DNA from: Gari tellinella
Lineage: Eukaryota > Mollusca > Bivalvia > Cardiida > Psammobiidae
Assembly: GCA_922989275.2 (NCBI GenBank)
Contig: OV277862.1
Location: forward strand, 24,037,543-24,101,542
Reading direction: 5' to 3'
DNA: 64,000 nt
The position numbers were made by a program, and so were the translations under genes. Below, piece after piece: positions 44,404-53,910 of this stretch. The notes beneath the pieces were generated by a model. The model worked only from the letters and a program-made list of their open reading frames with translations, was not told the DNA's origin and made no database searches. The first letter of the stretch is position 1. Every line of letters starts with the position of its first letter.

Positions 44404-45308
44404 CAAGAGCTGTCCGTAAGACAGCAAGCTAGACTTTCTGCTCCTTTGTACTAAAAGCAGATATGGAATAAAAACAGTAGTTGTAGTGATGTATGCTTTA
44501 AGTGGAGGGCATTTTCTAGGTTGATCAAAAATCTTAATGTGGATGTCTAAGTTCAAAAGGGGAGATAATTCACCCAAAATACCATCTAGAATTATGCTAC
44601 TCTAGTCTGGGGCAAGTAAGATGTTTGAGGTAAAGAGATTATTGAATAAGAACATTAGTTGCAGTGATAAATGCTTTAAGAGGATGGCATTTTCTAGGTT
44701 GATCAAAAATCTTAAAGTGGATGTCTAAGTCCAAAAGGGGAGATAATTCACCCAAAATACTATCAAGAATTATCCGCCTCTAGTCTGGGACAAGTAAGAT
44801 GTTTGAGGTAAAGCGATTATTGAATAAAAACATTAGTTGCAGTGATATATGCTTTAAGAGGATGGCATTTTCTAGGTTGATCAAAAATCTAAACGTGGAT
44901 GTCTAAGTCCAAAAGGGGAGATAATTCACCCAAAATACTATCTAGAATTATCCGCCTCTAGTCTGGGGCAAGTAAGATGTTTGAGGTAAAGCGATTATTG
45001 AATAAAAACATTAGTTGCAGTGATATATGCTTTAAGAGGATGGCATTTTCTAGGTTGATCAAAAATCTTAACGTGGATGTCTAAGTCCAAAAGGGGAGAT
45101 AATTCACCCAAAATACCATCTAGAATTGTCCTCCTTGATGATTGAGGGCAGGTTAGATATGTATGGTAAAATTAAAATGCAACATAATTGATATATGCTT
45201 TAAGAGGATGGCATTTTCTAGGTTGATCAAAAACCTTAACATGCAATGGCGACGGCGACGAACGGGTGACTGTAATAGCTCTCCATATTCTTCGAATAGT
45301 CGAGCTAA
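44404..45308. mobile_element. Hairpin-ended rolling-circle-like element, copy 2
   Basis: Left end CAAGAGCTGTCCGTAAGACAGC (CAAGA then a hairpin); right end a stem-loop TAGCTC to GAGCTA followed by AA. The middle is a tandem repeat of about 178 bp, with GGGGAGATAATTCACCC at about 44559, 44737, 44915 and 45092. Terminal hairpins around a tandem core match bivalve pearl/HINE-type elements. Confidence 0.65.
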
Positions 45309-45566
45309 AAAGTATGGCAGTCATGGCAAAGTAAATGATAAGCAACTGTTGGCAACTGCTATCATCTGGAAACAACATATTTGAAATAATCATAAGTATG
45401 TAAAGAGGAATAACTGCAGGAAAATTCATCCATCTGGAACCAAGTTGGAACCAAAATCAAAAGGTGTCTACCTTGTATAATGAGAAAGCTAAATATGAAA
45501 CTGTATCAATAAGACAGTTGAAATTGTAGTCTAGTGGAAACATAACAGAACTTATTAGCGTTTAGT

Positions 45567-46126
45567 TTAACACTTTACCTCAATGACGGGTTTTAGTTTT
45601 GAAGACAGCTGATCATTTAAAGCAGGTTTGAAGTAAAGCAGAATGCTCCTAATGGATACTTGAAAAGCCTTTTGTGATTTATGTTCAGGACTTCCTATAT
45701 GGGGATTACAGCGCTCCCTCTCTACAGCCACACCCAATGGGAGACAAAAAATGTGTGCGTTGTTCGGAGGGAGTCGTTATAGAGAGGATAATTGGCTTAC
45801 ATTTCAAACAGCTTAAATCCAGATCAGACGCCGCGTAATGCGGCGTCTGATCTGGATTCAAGCTGTTTGTCACTCGTCCTTAAGTTCTTTACTCTGAAAT
45901 GGTCAAATATGTAACTTTTAGAAACACAGCAGACGAAAATTTTAAGCAGACGATATTGCAGCAGTGAAAAGGTTGGACAAAATTGTCTTGTTTGGGGAAC
46001 ATCGGTGAGCGTCGTTATAAGGAGGGAGTCGTTGCTGGGAGAGCCGTTGTAGGGAGGGAACACTGTATTTTCAATAGTGTAGAAATAATTAGGGGTGTAA
46101 AAAGAGCTTTTAAAGTAATGGGTTAA
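45567..46126. mobile_element. Family A MITE split by family C
   Basis: Left TTAACACTTTACCTCAATG and AAAGCAGAATGCTCC, right AAAGTAATGGGTTAA. The family C copy at 45707-46067 replaces the right half of the hairpin. Confidence 0.75.
45707..46067. mobile_element. Family C MITE (reverse orientation)
   Basis: TACAGCGCTCCCTCTCTAC to GTAGGGAGGGAACACTGTA with hairpin CAAACAGCTTAAATCCAGAT. Confidence 0.9.
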
Positions 46127-46193
46127 TCCCTTTTTATTGAGCCATTATAATTGTTAGCAGGAATATTCAGCCATGGTCAAACCAATACCTTAC

Positions 46194-46308
46194 CTCCAAG
46201 TAGACTTCCTGTGTCCGAGAAGTTGAGTTCTATGAGTTTGCCAAATCTGCTCGAGTTATCATTCATTAGGGTTGATGCATTGCCAAAAGCCTCCAACAGT
46301 GGGTTCAC
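46194..46308 (-). CDS. Myosin motor exon 2 (switch I)
   Basis: 115 nt between CTCTGTTAG and GTAAGGTA. It reads [17 protein letters not shown], then [17 protein letters not shown] and SLLG. N-P-x-L-E-A-F-G-N-A and the switch I motif N-D-N-S-S-R-F-G-K, which closes over ATP, are both intact. It joins exon 1 in phase 0 and exon 3 with one base carried over. Confidence 0.97.
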
Positions 46309-46479
46309 CTAACAGAGAAACATAGCTAATTGTCAATGACATGTATTATTGTGTATAAGCCTGTTGAGCCCTAGCCAGGAGCATACATGTAATTGCTACT
46401 AACAATTTAACAAACAGCTTGAAATAAGGCTTTCGCAAAACCTAAAATCTGATTGTACAACATGATTTCTAGTTTATCT

Positions 46480-46730
46480 TTAACCCATTACCCCATAGCC
46501 TGTTTCTAGTTTTCAAGATATGTGACCACTTAAAGCAGGTTAAAAGTAAAGCAGAATGCGCCTTTAGGCGCATTCTACTTTACTTTCAGCCTGCTTTAAG
46601 CTACATCTGCTAGGATATAGAGAATATCTGTCTTGATACATATCCATGACTGTATATAGAGGAGCTATGTTCTTCAGTGGAAGAATAAATTAAAGGCATA
46701 AAAATGCGTATTTATGGGGTAATGGGTTAA
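46480..46730. mobile_element. Family A MITE
   Basis: TTAACCCATTACCCCATAGC to TATGGGGTAATGGGTTAA, hairpin GCGCCTTTAGGCGC. One of the best-preserved copies. Confidence 0.95.
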
Positions 46731-47087
46731 ATGAGTTCATCATGTAGGTGATTCAACATTATTTAAGAATATCTTTTTATCATTCAGCTCAGGTTGAAAT
46801 GTCAATAAGTAAGTATTTATTTATGTATAGATATGAAGAAATTCTTCAGTAATGATTTCTAGTTATTCAAATCTCATATCTTTACTCACAATTGGGTTTT
46901 GTTAAGATTCGTTTGGACCAGATTAATCAAAGTTTTGAGAATTAGTTTCAGGAATTCAAAGCAAAATAGGATTTATTTGTAAAAATTCTAAAAATTGGGA
47001 CACCCTGTGGAACTGCAGTAATTATCCAAAATTTTAACTATATAATTGCTTTTATCACACAGTCCAAAAGCAGCAAACTGAATGGCA

Positions 47088-47155
47088 AACAGTGTAGACC
47101 CTAATCTGACTGCTCCTGAGTGAGCAGTCTGATCAGGGTCTACACTGTTTGCTCA
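47088..47155. repeat. Free-standing hairpin, GTAGACCCTAATCTGAC type
   Basis: CAAACAGTGTAGACCCTAAT pairs with the arm ending AGGGTCTACACTGTTTG, tip GCTCCTGAGTGAGC. The family E core without family E ends. A similar one is at 47380-47444 (GGGCTCCTATAGGAGCCC). Confidence 0.8.
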
Positions 47156-47756
47156 GGCCTTTCTGTCCCCAATACTTAGGGTAATCATGGTAGACTGCAA
47201 AGCAATTATAATAAATGTTAGCCAGGAATTGAGGAATAACTTATGGTTGAGTTCTAGTACACTCACTCAGATTTTAAGCAACCATTTGGTATTTAATGAT
47301 GGGGAATGGAAATCTCAAAAGATGGTGGCTTAGCCCTTTAAACCCTACAGCCCTCTGTTAAGATTACTGATTATAAGTGCAAACAGTGCAGACCCTGATC
47401 AGAGGGCTCCTATAGGAGCCCTTTGATCAGGGTCTACACTGTTTCATGTTTTCATTGGTTTTTGTTGTCATACCAGAACTGCAAAAGTAGACTGGTTCAA
47501 AATGCCTGTACTAGAAGAGTCCAAAAGGATTATAAATACCCACAGGAGATATTTCTGGTTGAAATGGTTAAATTTTTCAATACTGAGTCACTATCCTCTG
47601 TTGTAAATGATGTCTGCTAAATGTCTCCTATATTTTAATGGGAAAGGGATCTGAGTGACAAACAGATTGGATCCAGATCAGATCCAACACTCAGTGGGGC
47701 CTGATCTTTGTCCAAACTGTTTGCAAATGTCTTCAATAGAGGTTTCTAGTATTGAA

Positions 47757-48010
47757 AGGGTTTACTCATTATCTCCTGAAAATTCCAAAGGACAAATCCA
47801 GTTTATAACAAAGGCTGGTCCATTTTAAACTATTTAGGGTTGTTTTTATAACATATTGCAAAATGACAAACAGTGAAGTTCCTGATTAAAGGGCTCCCAC
47901 AGGAGCCCTCTAATCAGGAACTTCACTATTTGCATTAGACAGGTGTATCTTTCACAAGTACACTTTAGGTACAGGACACATATATGCGTTTATAGGGCTC
48001 AATGAGTTAA
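47757..48010. mobile_element. Family E MITE, diverged
   Basis: TTTACTCATTATCTCCTGAA, hairpin CAAACAGTGAAGTTCCTGAT with GGGCTCCCACAGGAGCCC, and right end AGGGCTCAATGAGTTAA. Confidence 0.75.
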
Positions 48011-48305
48011 TGCAGGACAAGCTCCAAGAAGCACCCTGTCATACAGTGTTGAATGATAGCTAACCACCTGCTTGACTGTAGACCAGTAGACCTACAGACA
48101 ATTTTAGTTCTCTAGGTAAAAAAGGTTTTATTAAATTAGTTACATGTACTTAAAAACAAGCCAATCAAACATTAACTAACAAGACAAAGAAACACTTCAA
48201 CATAAACCACACAAATCCCTGTTCAAATCTTTCCCTTATTGAAACAACTTTTCATATTTTCACTTACTCTTGATAGAGCTCCCTTTACTTCTCTTACTGG
48301 AATAA

Positions 48306-48499
48306 GCTGAGCCTCAGATAAGGGGAGTATTTCAAAAACTAAAATCTTAATTTCTACTTTAAACCCTATTGTGTCACTACTCATTAGAATCGTTTCTTTG
48401 AGACAATTCTAATTAGTAGTAACATTATAGGATTTGGTGCTGATATGAGTGAAAAAATGTTGGATTTGTGCAGTTTACTCGCTCTTATCTGGAGCCCTG
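48306..48499. mobile_element. Family F MITE
   Basis: GAGCCTCAGATAAGGGGAG to CTCTTATCTGGAGCCCTG with the ACTCATTAGAATCG palindrome. Confidence 0.8.
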
Positions 48500-49016
48500 T
48501 TAAGGCTCTTGGAACATTTTCCTACATCATGACAGGTGACTACTTAACCCAGACTGAAAGAAAAGCATACAGGTCCTATAGGAGCTTTTTACTTTTCTTT
48601 CAGTCTGTTATAAGCAACCACCTGTCTTAAATGCTGGAAACCAGCTATAGAAAACTGAGTTAATACCATCTGATAAAAACAACAACAACAAGCCCTCACT
48701 GATTTCAGCCTGCATGATGGGTCACAGCAGGGCTCCAGATATGGGGGACTAGTTCAAACACAAAAAATATTATGTCTGCAGCAAATCCTATTGTGTTACT
48801 ACTCATTAGAATCGTCTCCTTGAGATTATTCTAATGAGTAGTCACACCACAGGGTTTGGTGCAAACACGAAGGAGAAAATATGAGAAAACTAGAGTTTAC
48901 TCCCTTTTAACTCTTTGCATGCTAGCGGTGGATATATCTGCCACAGTGATTACCTTTGCAAACAGTTTGGATCCGGATGAGACACCACATAATGTGGCGT
49001 CTCATCAGGATCCAAA

Positions 49017-49973
49017 CACAGGGACTCGACACGATTGAATTTTGAGAAAAAAAACTGTCAGAAGGTATATATAGAGACAAGGGGTACAACTGATTTTCAG
49101 TATATTCTCACCCTTTCTCGACAAAACCGGGCATATCATGAATAATAATTGATGAAACAACACAATTTTTGCATTTCTGTCTTGCTAATATAATATCCTT
49201 CAATAAAAACATAACATAAAACCAAATGTAAGCCTTCCCCTTCAACAGTGAATGCGTCTACTCACTGAAATCACCGATTTTCAGAAAACGGGACAGGGGT
49301 TCGTTCATAGCCGGCACAGCATTGGCCACTACTTATCTACTGTAGTGTACTATTGTTTAGGCGGTAATAGCGAGCATGACAGTCATACAATTCCATAGAT
49401 ACAAGTTTTTGACCACAGGGACCCGACACGATTGATTTTTGAGAGAGAAAAATTGTCAGAAGGTATATAATTATATAAAGACTATATATACCTTCTGACA
49501 TTTTTTTTCTCTCAAAAATACAATAGTTTCGAGTCCCTGTGATGTAAACATGCAAATTTGTTGTTGGTACGGCAATGATTTGAGAAGAAAACAGCTTTGA
49601 TCGGTGTCAAAAACGTAAATCTTTGGAACTTTATGACTGTCATGCTCGATATCACCGCCTAAACAATCGTACAGTAGTGGCCAATGCTGTGTCGGCCATG
49701 AACGAACTCCTGTCCCTTTTTCCGAAAATCGGTGATTTCAGTGAGTAGACGCAGCTACTGTTGAAAGGGCATGCTTACAGTTGGTTTTATGTTATGTTTT
49801 TATGAAAGGGTATTATATTAGCTGGACAGAAATGCAAAATGGGTGTCGTGTCATCAGTTATTATTCATGATATGCCCGGTTGTGATGAGATAGGGTGAGA
49901 ATATACCGACGATCAGTTGTACCCCTTGTCTCTATATATACATTCTCTCAAAAATCAAGTGTCGGGTCCCTGT
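49017..49973. mobile_element. Large palindromic element (CACAGGGACTCGACACG ends), third level
   Basis: CACAGGGACTCGACACGATT on the left and AAGTGTCGGGTCCCTGTG on the right, flanked by an 8-bp duplication GATCCAAA. Its two halves, 49017-49413 and 49542-49973, are inverted copies over about 400 bp each (for example CGTTCATAGCCGGCACAGC and GCTGTGTCGGCCATGAACG). The 8-bp duplication fits hAT, P or Merlin-type insertions; not resolved. Confidence 0.85.
49414..49541. mobile_element. 128-bp element with the same ends, fourth level
   Basis: CACAGGGACCCGACACGATT to TTTCGAGTCCCTGTG, itself a hairpin (CTGTCAGAAGGTATAT class arms). It lies exactly between the two inverted halves of the larger element. 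Confidence 0.85.
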
Positions 49974-50135
49974 GGATCCAAACTGTTTGACATTCTGACA
50001 TTGTTATGAATAGGAATTTTGAAAAACATTTTTTTAGAAAAAATAGCAGACGACAATTGTTGCAGACACCAAAAATTACCCAGCATGCAAAGAGTTAAAT
50101 AATATCTGGAGCCCTGTGGGTGTTTGTATACCAAA

Positions 50136-50290
50136 ACCTGTTGTTGAACTTTGATATAAACTTGAACTGACACAAGTTCAACATACCATATTTCAATGTT
50201 TAAGCATGGCTATGCCATTTTTAACTTGGAAATAAAGGTAAGTTTTTCTTAAGCTAGCTCTAATTATCAAAATTTAAGAGAAGAAATTCA
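50136..50290. mobile_element. Family K MITE, diverged
   Basis: Contains GTTGAACTTTGATATAAAC, CATATTTCAATGTTTAAGC and ATGGCTATGCCAT, a degraded form of the family K hairpin. Confidence 0.5.
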
Positions 50291-50382
50291 TGATTTGACT
50301 GTCCTAGGCAAACTTGAATTATAAGTCAAGTGTTAAGAAAATGCCCCTTCATCTGCATGAAACCCACACGCATACATGTATA

Positions 50383-50726
50383 TTACAGCAGTGCTACCAT
50401 AAGTTGCTCTACATAAAAATCCAAAGATTTCCAAATTTTCAAGCACGATATAAGGAATCTTGCCTTTAACTATTTCGCTGCCAGGCTCTATAACACTAAC
50501 ATAGATATGCAAACAATTTGGATCCAGATCAGATGCCACGTAATGCAGCGTCTGATCTGGATCTAAACTGTTTGACAACAATAATGGCAATATCAATGTT
50601 TACAATGCATAAAATTCCAAAAAGTAAAAGCAGAAATCCAAAGATTTATCAAATATTCCGTAAGTTTGGAGAAATTAAGAAAATCTGAAGATTTCGGAAA
50701 AATCCATAGAAATGGCAGCCTTGTAA
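50383..50726. mobile_element. Family G element with family I core
   Basis: GCAGTGCTACCATAAGTTGC at the left and AGAAATGGCAGCCTTG at the right. In the middle, from TTAACTATTTCGCTGCCAGG, is the CAAACAATTTGGATCCAGAT hairpin. Confidence 0.6.
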
Positions 50727-50916
50727 CAGTTTACTCCTTAACAACATGGAGCTGTGTACATTGACAATACTTACAAACTACAAATTCTGAAACAAACAAA
50801 AACCTTAAAATGATGAAAAATGTCATCTGCTTTATAAATAAATTTTGCTAAAAAAAATCAAAATTTACATGTTGTATTGAACAACCATTGATATGAAGAC
50901 TGATTGTGGCATTTAT

Positions 50917-51168
50917 TTAACCCATTACCCCATAAATACACCTTTTTACACCTTTAATTCATTCCTACACTGAAGAAAATAGTTCCCTATTATACAGTCA
51001 GGAATATGTATGATAAGAAATAGTTTCTATATCATAGCAGATAATAGCTTAAAGCAGGCTGAAAGTAAAGCAGAATGTGCCTAAGGCACATTCTGCTTTA
51101 CTTTGAACCTGCTTTAAGTGATCATGTTTCTTTAAAACTAAAAACAGGCTATGGGGTAATGGGTTGAT
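50917..51168. mobile_element. Family A MITE (reverse orientation)
   Basis: TTAACCCATTACCCCATAAA to CTATGGGGTAATGGGTTGA, full hairpin. Confidence 0.9.
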
Positions 51169-51268
51169 ACAAGATGAGTACTTTATAATGCATGTGGTTG
51201 TTTAATGCTCGGGAGAAATAATGTAGAAAGGTCCATTAGAAGCATTCTGCATTATTTTGATCATATAT

Positions 51269-52408
51269 TAACCCATTACCTCTTAGCCTATTTCTTGCTT
51301 CGAAAACAGGTGCAGCGTTTTTTTCCCTTCTTTGAACGGTACCGGGGAACGGACCCGTTCCCAATTGGAGGCGGACCCTTCCCAATTTGGCGACCGGACC
51401 CTTCCCAATCAAAAGAAATCAAATATCGGACCCGTTCCCAATCAAAATAAACGTATTTCGCAATTGTCAAATTACTTTTTCCCTTTAAATCATAGCAAAC
51501 CATCCATATTTCAACTTATCTTCTGCTACAATGAATGTCTCGTCAAGGAAATATACAGAAGTTTATAATTCCGTGGTCTCGTGAATGTAAACAAAGTTAC
51601 GCAACTCCATTGACATTTTTGGGAGTATGTATAAAACAATACCAGTGATTACGGCCGAATTTCGGAAACAGTCCGGGCGAAGATTTATACATGCCCCTTC
51701 ATCGAGACTGGTTAATGTTGCGTGATCGCAAAATCCGCTGAAATTGGTAAGAGTTTACAAACCCAGTCTGACTCTGTTTACCATCATTTATAAAATAGAA
51801 AACCTACAATTAAAACAATCATGAGCCATAATTCAAAGTATTACATAATTGTTTTGAGAAAAGACGATAATGAAGAGCTTGAATCTAGATCTGACACTGC
51901 CTTAACACTCGCGAGCTTGATTGGCAGTATTCAGAGATAGAAGATAAGATTTTGGATTTTACCAAGTCACCAACTCTGTCTCGGCCGCAACAGCATCTAC
52001 TGTGAGTAACACACCCAGCGTAGATTTAGTTTTTACACCATGTTTACCATCATAAACAGTTCTAACGGTTTAGTAACTTAAATTCCCAATTTCTGCGTTG
52101 TCATCATTTCAAAACTCGTTTTTCCCAATTTGACTTGAAAATTTTCCAATCTGAGGGGTACTGGACCCGTTCCCAATTGGGTGAAAAAAAACGCTGAGGT
52201 GACCACTTAAAGCAGGTTGAAAGTCAAGCAGAATGTGCCTTAAGGCACATTCTGCTTTACTTTCAGCCTGCTTTAAGCTACCATCTTCTAGGATATGGAA
52301 AATATTTCTTTTCGTACATATTCTTTGCTGTATAAACTGGAACTTTTTTCTTCAGTGGAGGAATAAGTAAGAGGCGTAAAAAGGCGTTTTTAAGGGGTAA
52401 TGGGTTAA
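51269..52408. mobile_element. Family A MITE split by the CAGCG MITE
   Basis: TTAACCCATTACCTCTTAGC at the left, GGGGTAATGGGTTAA at the right. The 884-bp CAGCG element sits in the GACAGGTGACCAC arm, with AGGTG duplicated on both sides. Confidence 0.9.
51313..52196. mobile_element. CAGCG-ended MITE copy 2, 884 bp
   Basis: CAGCGTTTTTTTCCCTTC to GGGTGAAAAAAAACGCTG; 5-bp target duplication AGGTG, confirmed by comparison with empty family A copies (ACAGGTGACC). Nearly the same as 43437-44315. Confidence 0.92.
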
Positions 52409-52439
52409 GCAGTCAATCGTCTCTAGAGGTATCAAGGCT

Positions 52440-52680
52440 ATTAAAATGACTGAGTGATTGTGATAAATTTACTTTTCTCACATAACTACACCTGTTTTCA
52501 ATAGTGAACAACCACTGCGTATATCCTTGTCTCCAACATGTGTGATATCAATTTGATGATGTCATTATAACGTCACTATTTATAAAGGCGTTATTAACTT
52601 ATTACGTCACTGGAATTCCAAAAAGAAGAAGAAATTGCCTTTGTAGGAAAACAAATCTGTTATAATACCAGTATGAGTTT
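52440..52680. repeat. Partial copy of the 30609-30957 element
   Basis: Reverse orientation: TTTTCTCACATAACTACACC, TTGTCTCCAACATGTGTG, ATAACGTCACTATTTATAAA. The long hairpin is missing here. Confidence 0.65.
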
Positions 52681-52859
52681 TAAAATCAAGACATTTCAAG
52701 ATAATACCTAGTTGGCCCCCAGTGATAATAATGATCATTGTGAAACAATATCATATTCCAAATATACTAGGGAGAAGTGAGGAATAAAACTTGATTTTAC
52801 ATAAACAATGTTATGTTGAAATTTATACAATGTGAGGATAGGGTATGGGTTATGTTTAC

Positions 52860-52951
52860 CTCAACTATTCTGTCTTGTAGAAAATGATCCTCCTCCCATT
52901 GTGAAAGCCGTGAAACCTGAGCCACGAGCATCTTGGTAATTTCTGTCTTTC
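52860..52951 (-). CDS. Myosin motor exon 1 of those found (end of P-loop)
   Basis: 92 nt between TTTGATTTCAG and GTAAACAT. It reads KTEITKMLVAQVSRLSQ, then WEEDHFLQDRIVE. KTE is the end of the ATP-binding P-loop G-E-S-G-x-G-K-T-E; the first part must come from an upstream exon, which I could not find between 52952 and 64000. D-R-I-V-E-V-N-P across the junction with exon 2 is the classic myosin order. The first two bases complete a codon. Class not assigned; candidates include the myosin head of molluscan chitin synthase or a class III-like myosin. Confidence 0.93.
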
Positions 52952-52991
52952 CTGAAATCAAATTCCAGATACATGTACATATTACTTGATT

Positions 52992-53131
52992 GACCCATAC
53001 CCCAATAGCATTTTAATTAAATTCTAGCTTTGGAGACAGGTGACCACTTAAAGCAGGTTGGAAGTAAAGCAGAATGCACCTTTAGGTGCATTCTGCTTTA
53101 CTTTTAGCCTGCTTTAAGCTACAATTTCTGT
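52992..53131. mobile_element. Family A MITE, left half
   Basis: GACCCATACCCCAATAGC, GGAGACAGGTGACCACTTAA and a full hairpin GCACCTTTAGGTGC; the right end is missing. Confidence 0.75.
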
Positions 53132-53456
53132 CTTCCCTGCAACCATGGACTAGATGGTTTTTATTGTATTTGATGAATGTTGAATACATGTAAATGCAGA
53201 TCTCCTGAGATAATGGCAGTATTTCTAGATCTTAAATCATTAGGTCTGCACTAAATCATATATTGTGGCTATTTATTAGAGTTGTCTCTTCTACAAATTA
53301 GTCACAACATAGGGTTTGGTGGAGACATAAAAGTGATATTGTTAATAGAGAATGACATTAACAATGCACTCATATGTATCTATGCCCACTGGATTTTTTA
53401 CGTAAAACAACACTAAACAAACCTGACAAATTAGAAGTCTCGCTTTAAGAAAAGAA
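53132..53456. other. No recognised gene
   Basis: Searched on the minus strand for the missing P-loop exon (G-E-S-G-x-G followed by a donor); none seen. Confidence 0.4.
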
Positions 53457-53900
53457 GTACAGTATAACCTCTGTGGATCGACACCTCTCTTGACCGGAAA
53501 CCTCTGTTATCCGACCCTGCTGTTTGGTCCCGGCAGTTTCCCTATATATTTTATGTAACCTAACTCTCTCTTGATCGGATCCTCTGTTAACCGTTATCCG
53601 ACATACCTTGACGGACCAAAAATGCAAATTAGAGGTTTTTCACACCCCGTTATCCGACGGTATGCTGACCTTTGAACATTGACCGACTATACACGCGCAG
53701 GTGATAATGACACATATTACTCGGATGGCCGTGTAAGACAAAATGTATTGTTTAAAGAAGACTGTACTTGTAAAATTCTTTGTATATAAAATGTAAATAC
53801 GACTGTGCCGGTGTTTTTAACGATCCCTTAATATCTACATGTATGCGTGTTTACTTCCGACTGTACACTGACTATACACGTTTATGGCTACTGTAGAAAG
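53457..53900. mobile_element. Possible pogo/Tigger-like fragment
   Basis: Begins AGTACAGTATAACCTCTGTG and contains repeated CCTCTGTTATCCGACC and CCGTTATCCGAC phrases and two copies of GACTATACACG. The right end is unclear. Confidence 0.4.
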
Positions 53901-53910
53901 AACAATGGAA

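Larger units (their letters stand above)
48907..50098. mobile_element. TTAA element (TTAACTCTTTGCATGC ends, family I), second level
   Basis: TTAACTCTTTGCATGCTAG to CAGCATGCAAAGAGTTAA. The core has CAAACAGTTTGGATCCGGAT and GGATCCAAACTGTTTGAC, split by the palindrome at 49017-49973. Confidence 0.85.
48728..50116. mobile_element. Family F MITE, outermost of a four-level nest
   Basis: CAGGGCTCCAGATATGGGG at the left and AATATCTGGAGCCCTG at the right. Its inner part is interrupted at TTAA by the element at 48907-50098. Confidence 0.85.
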
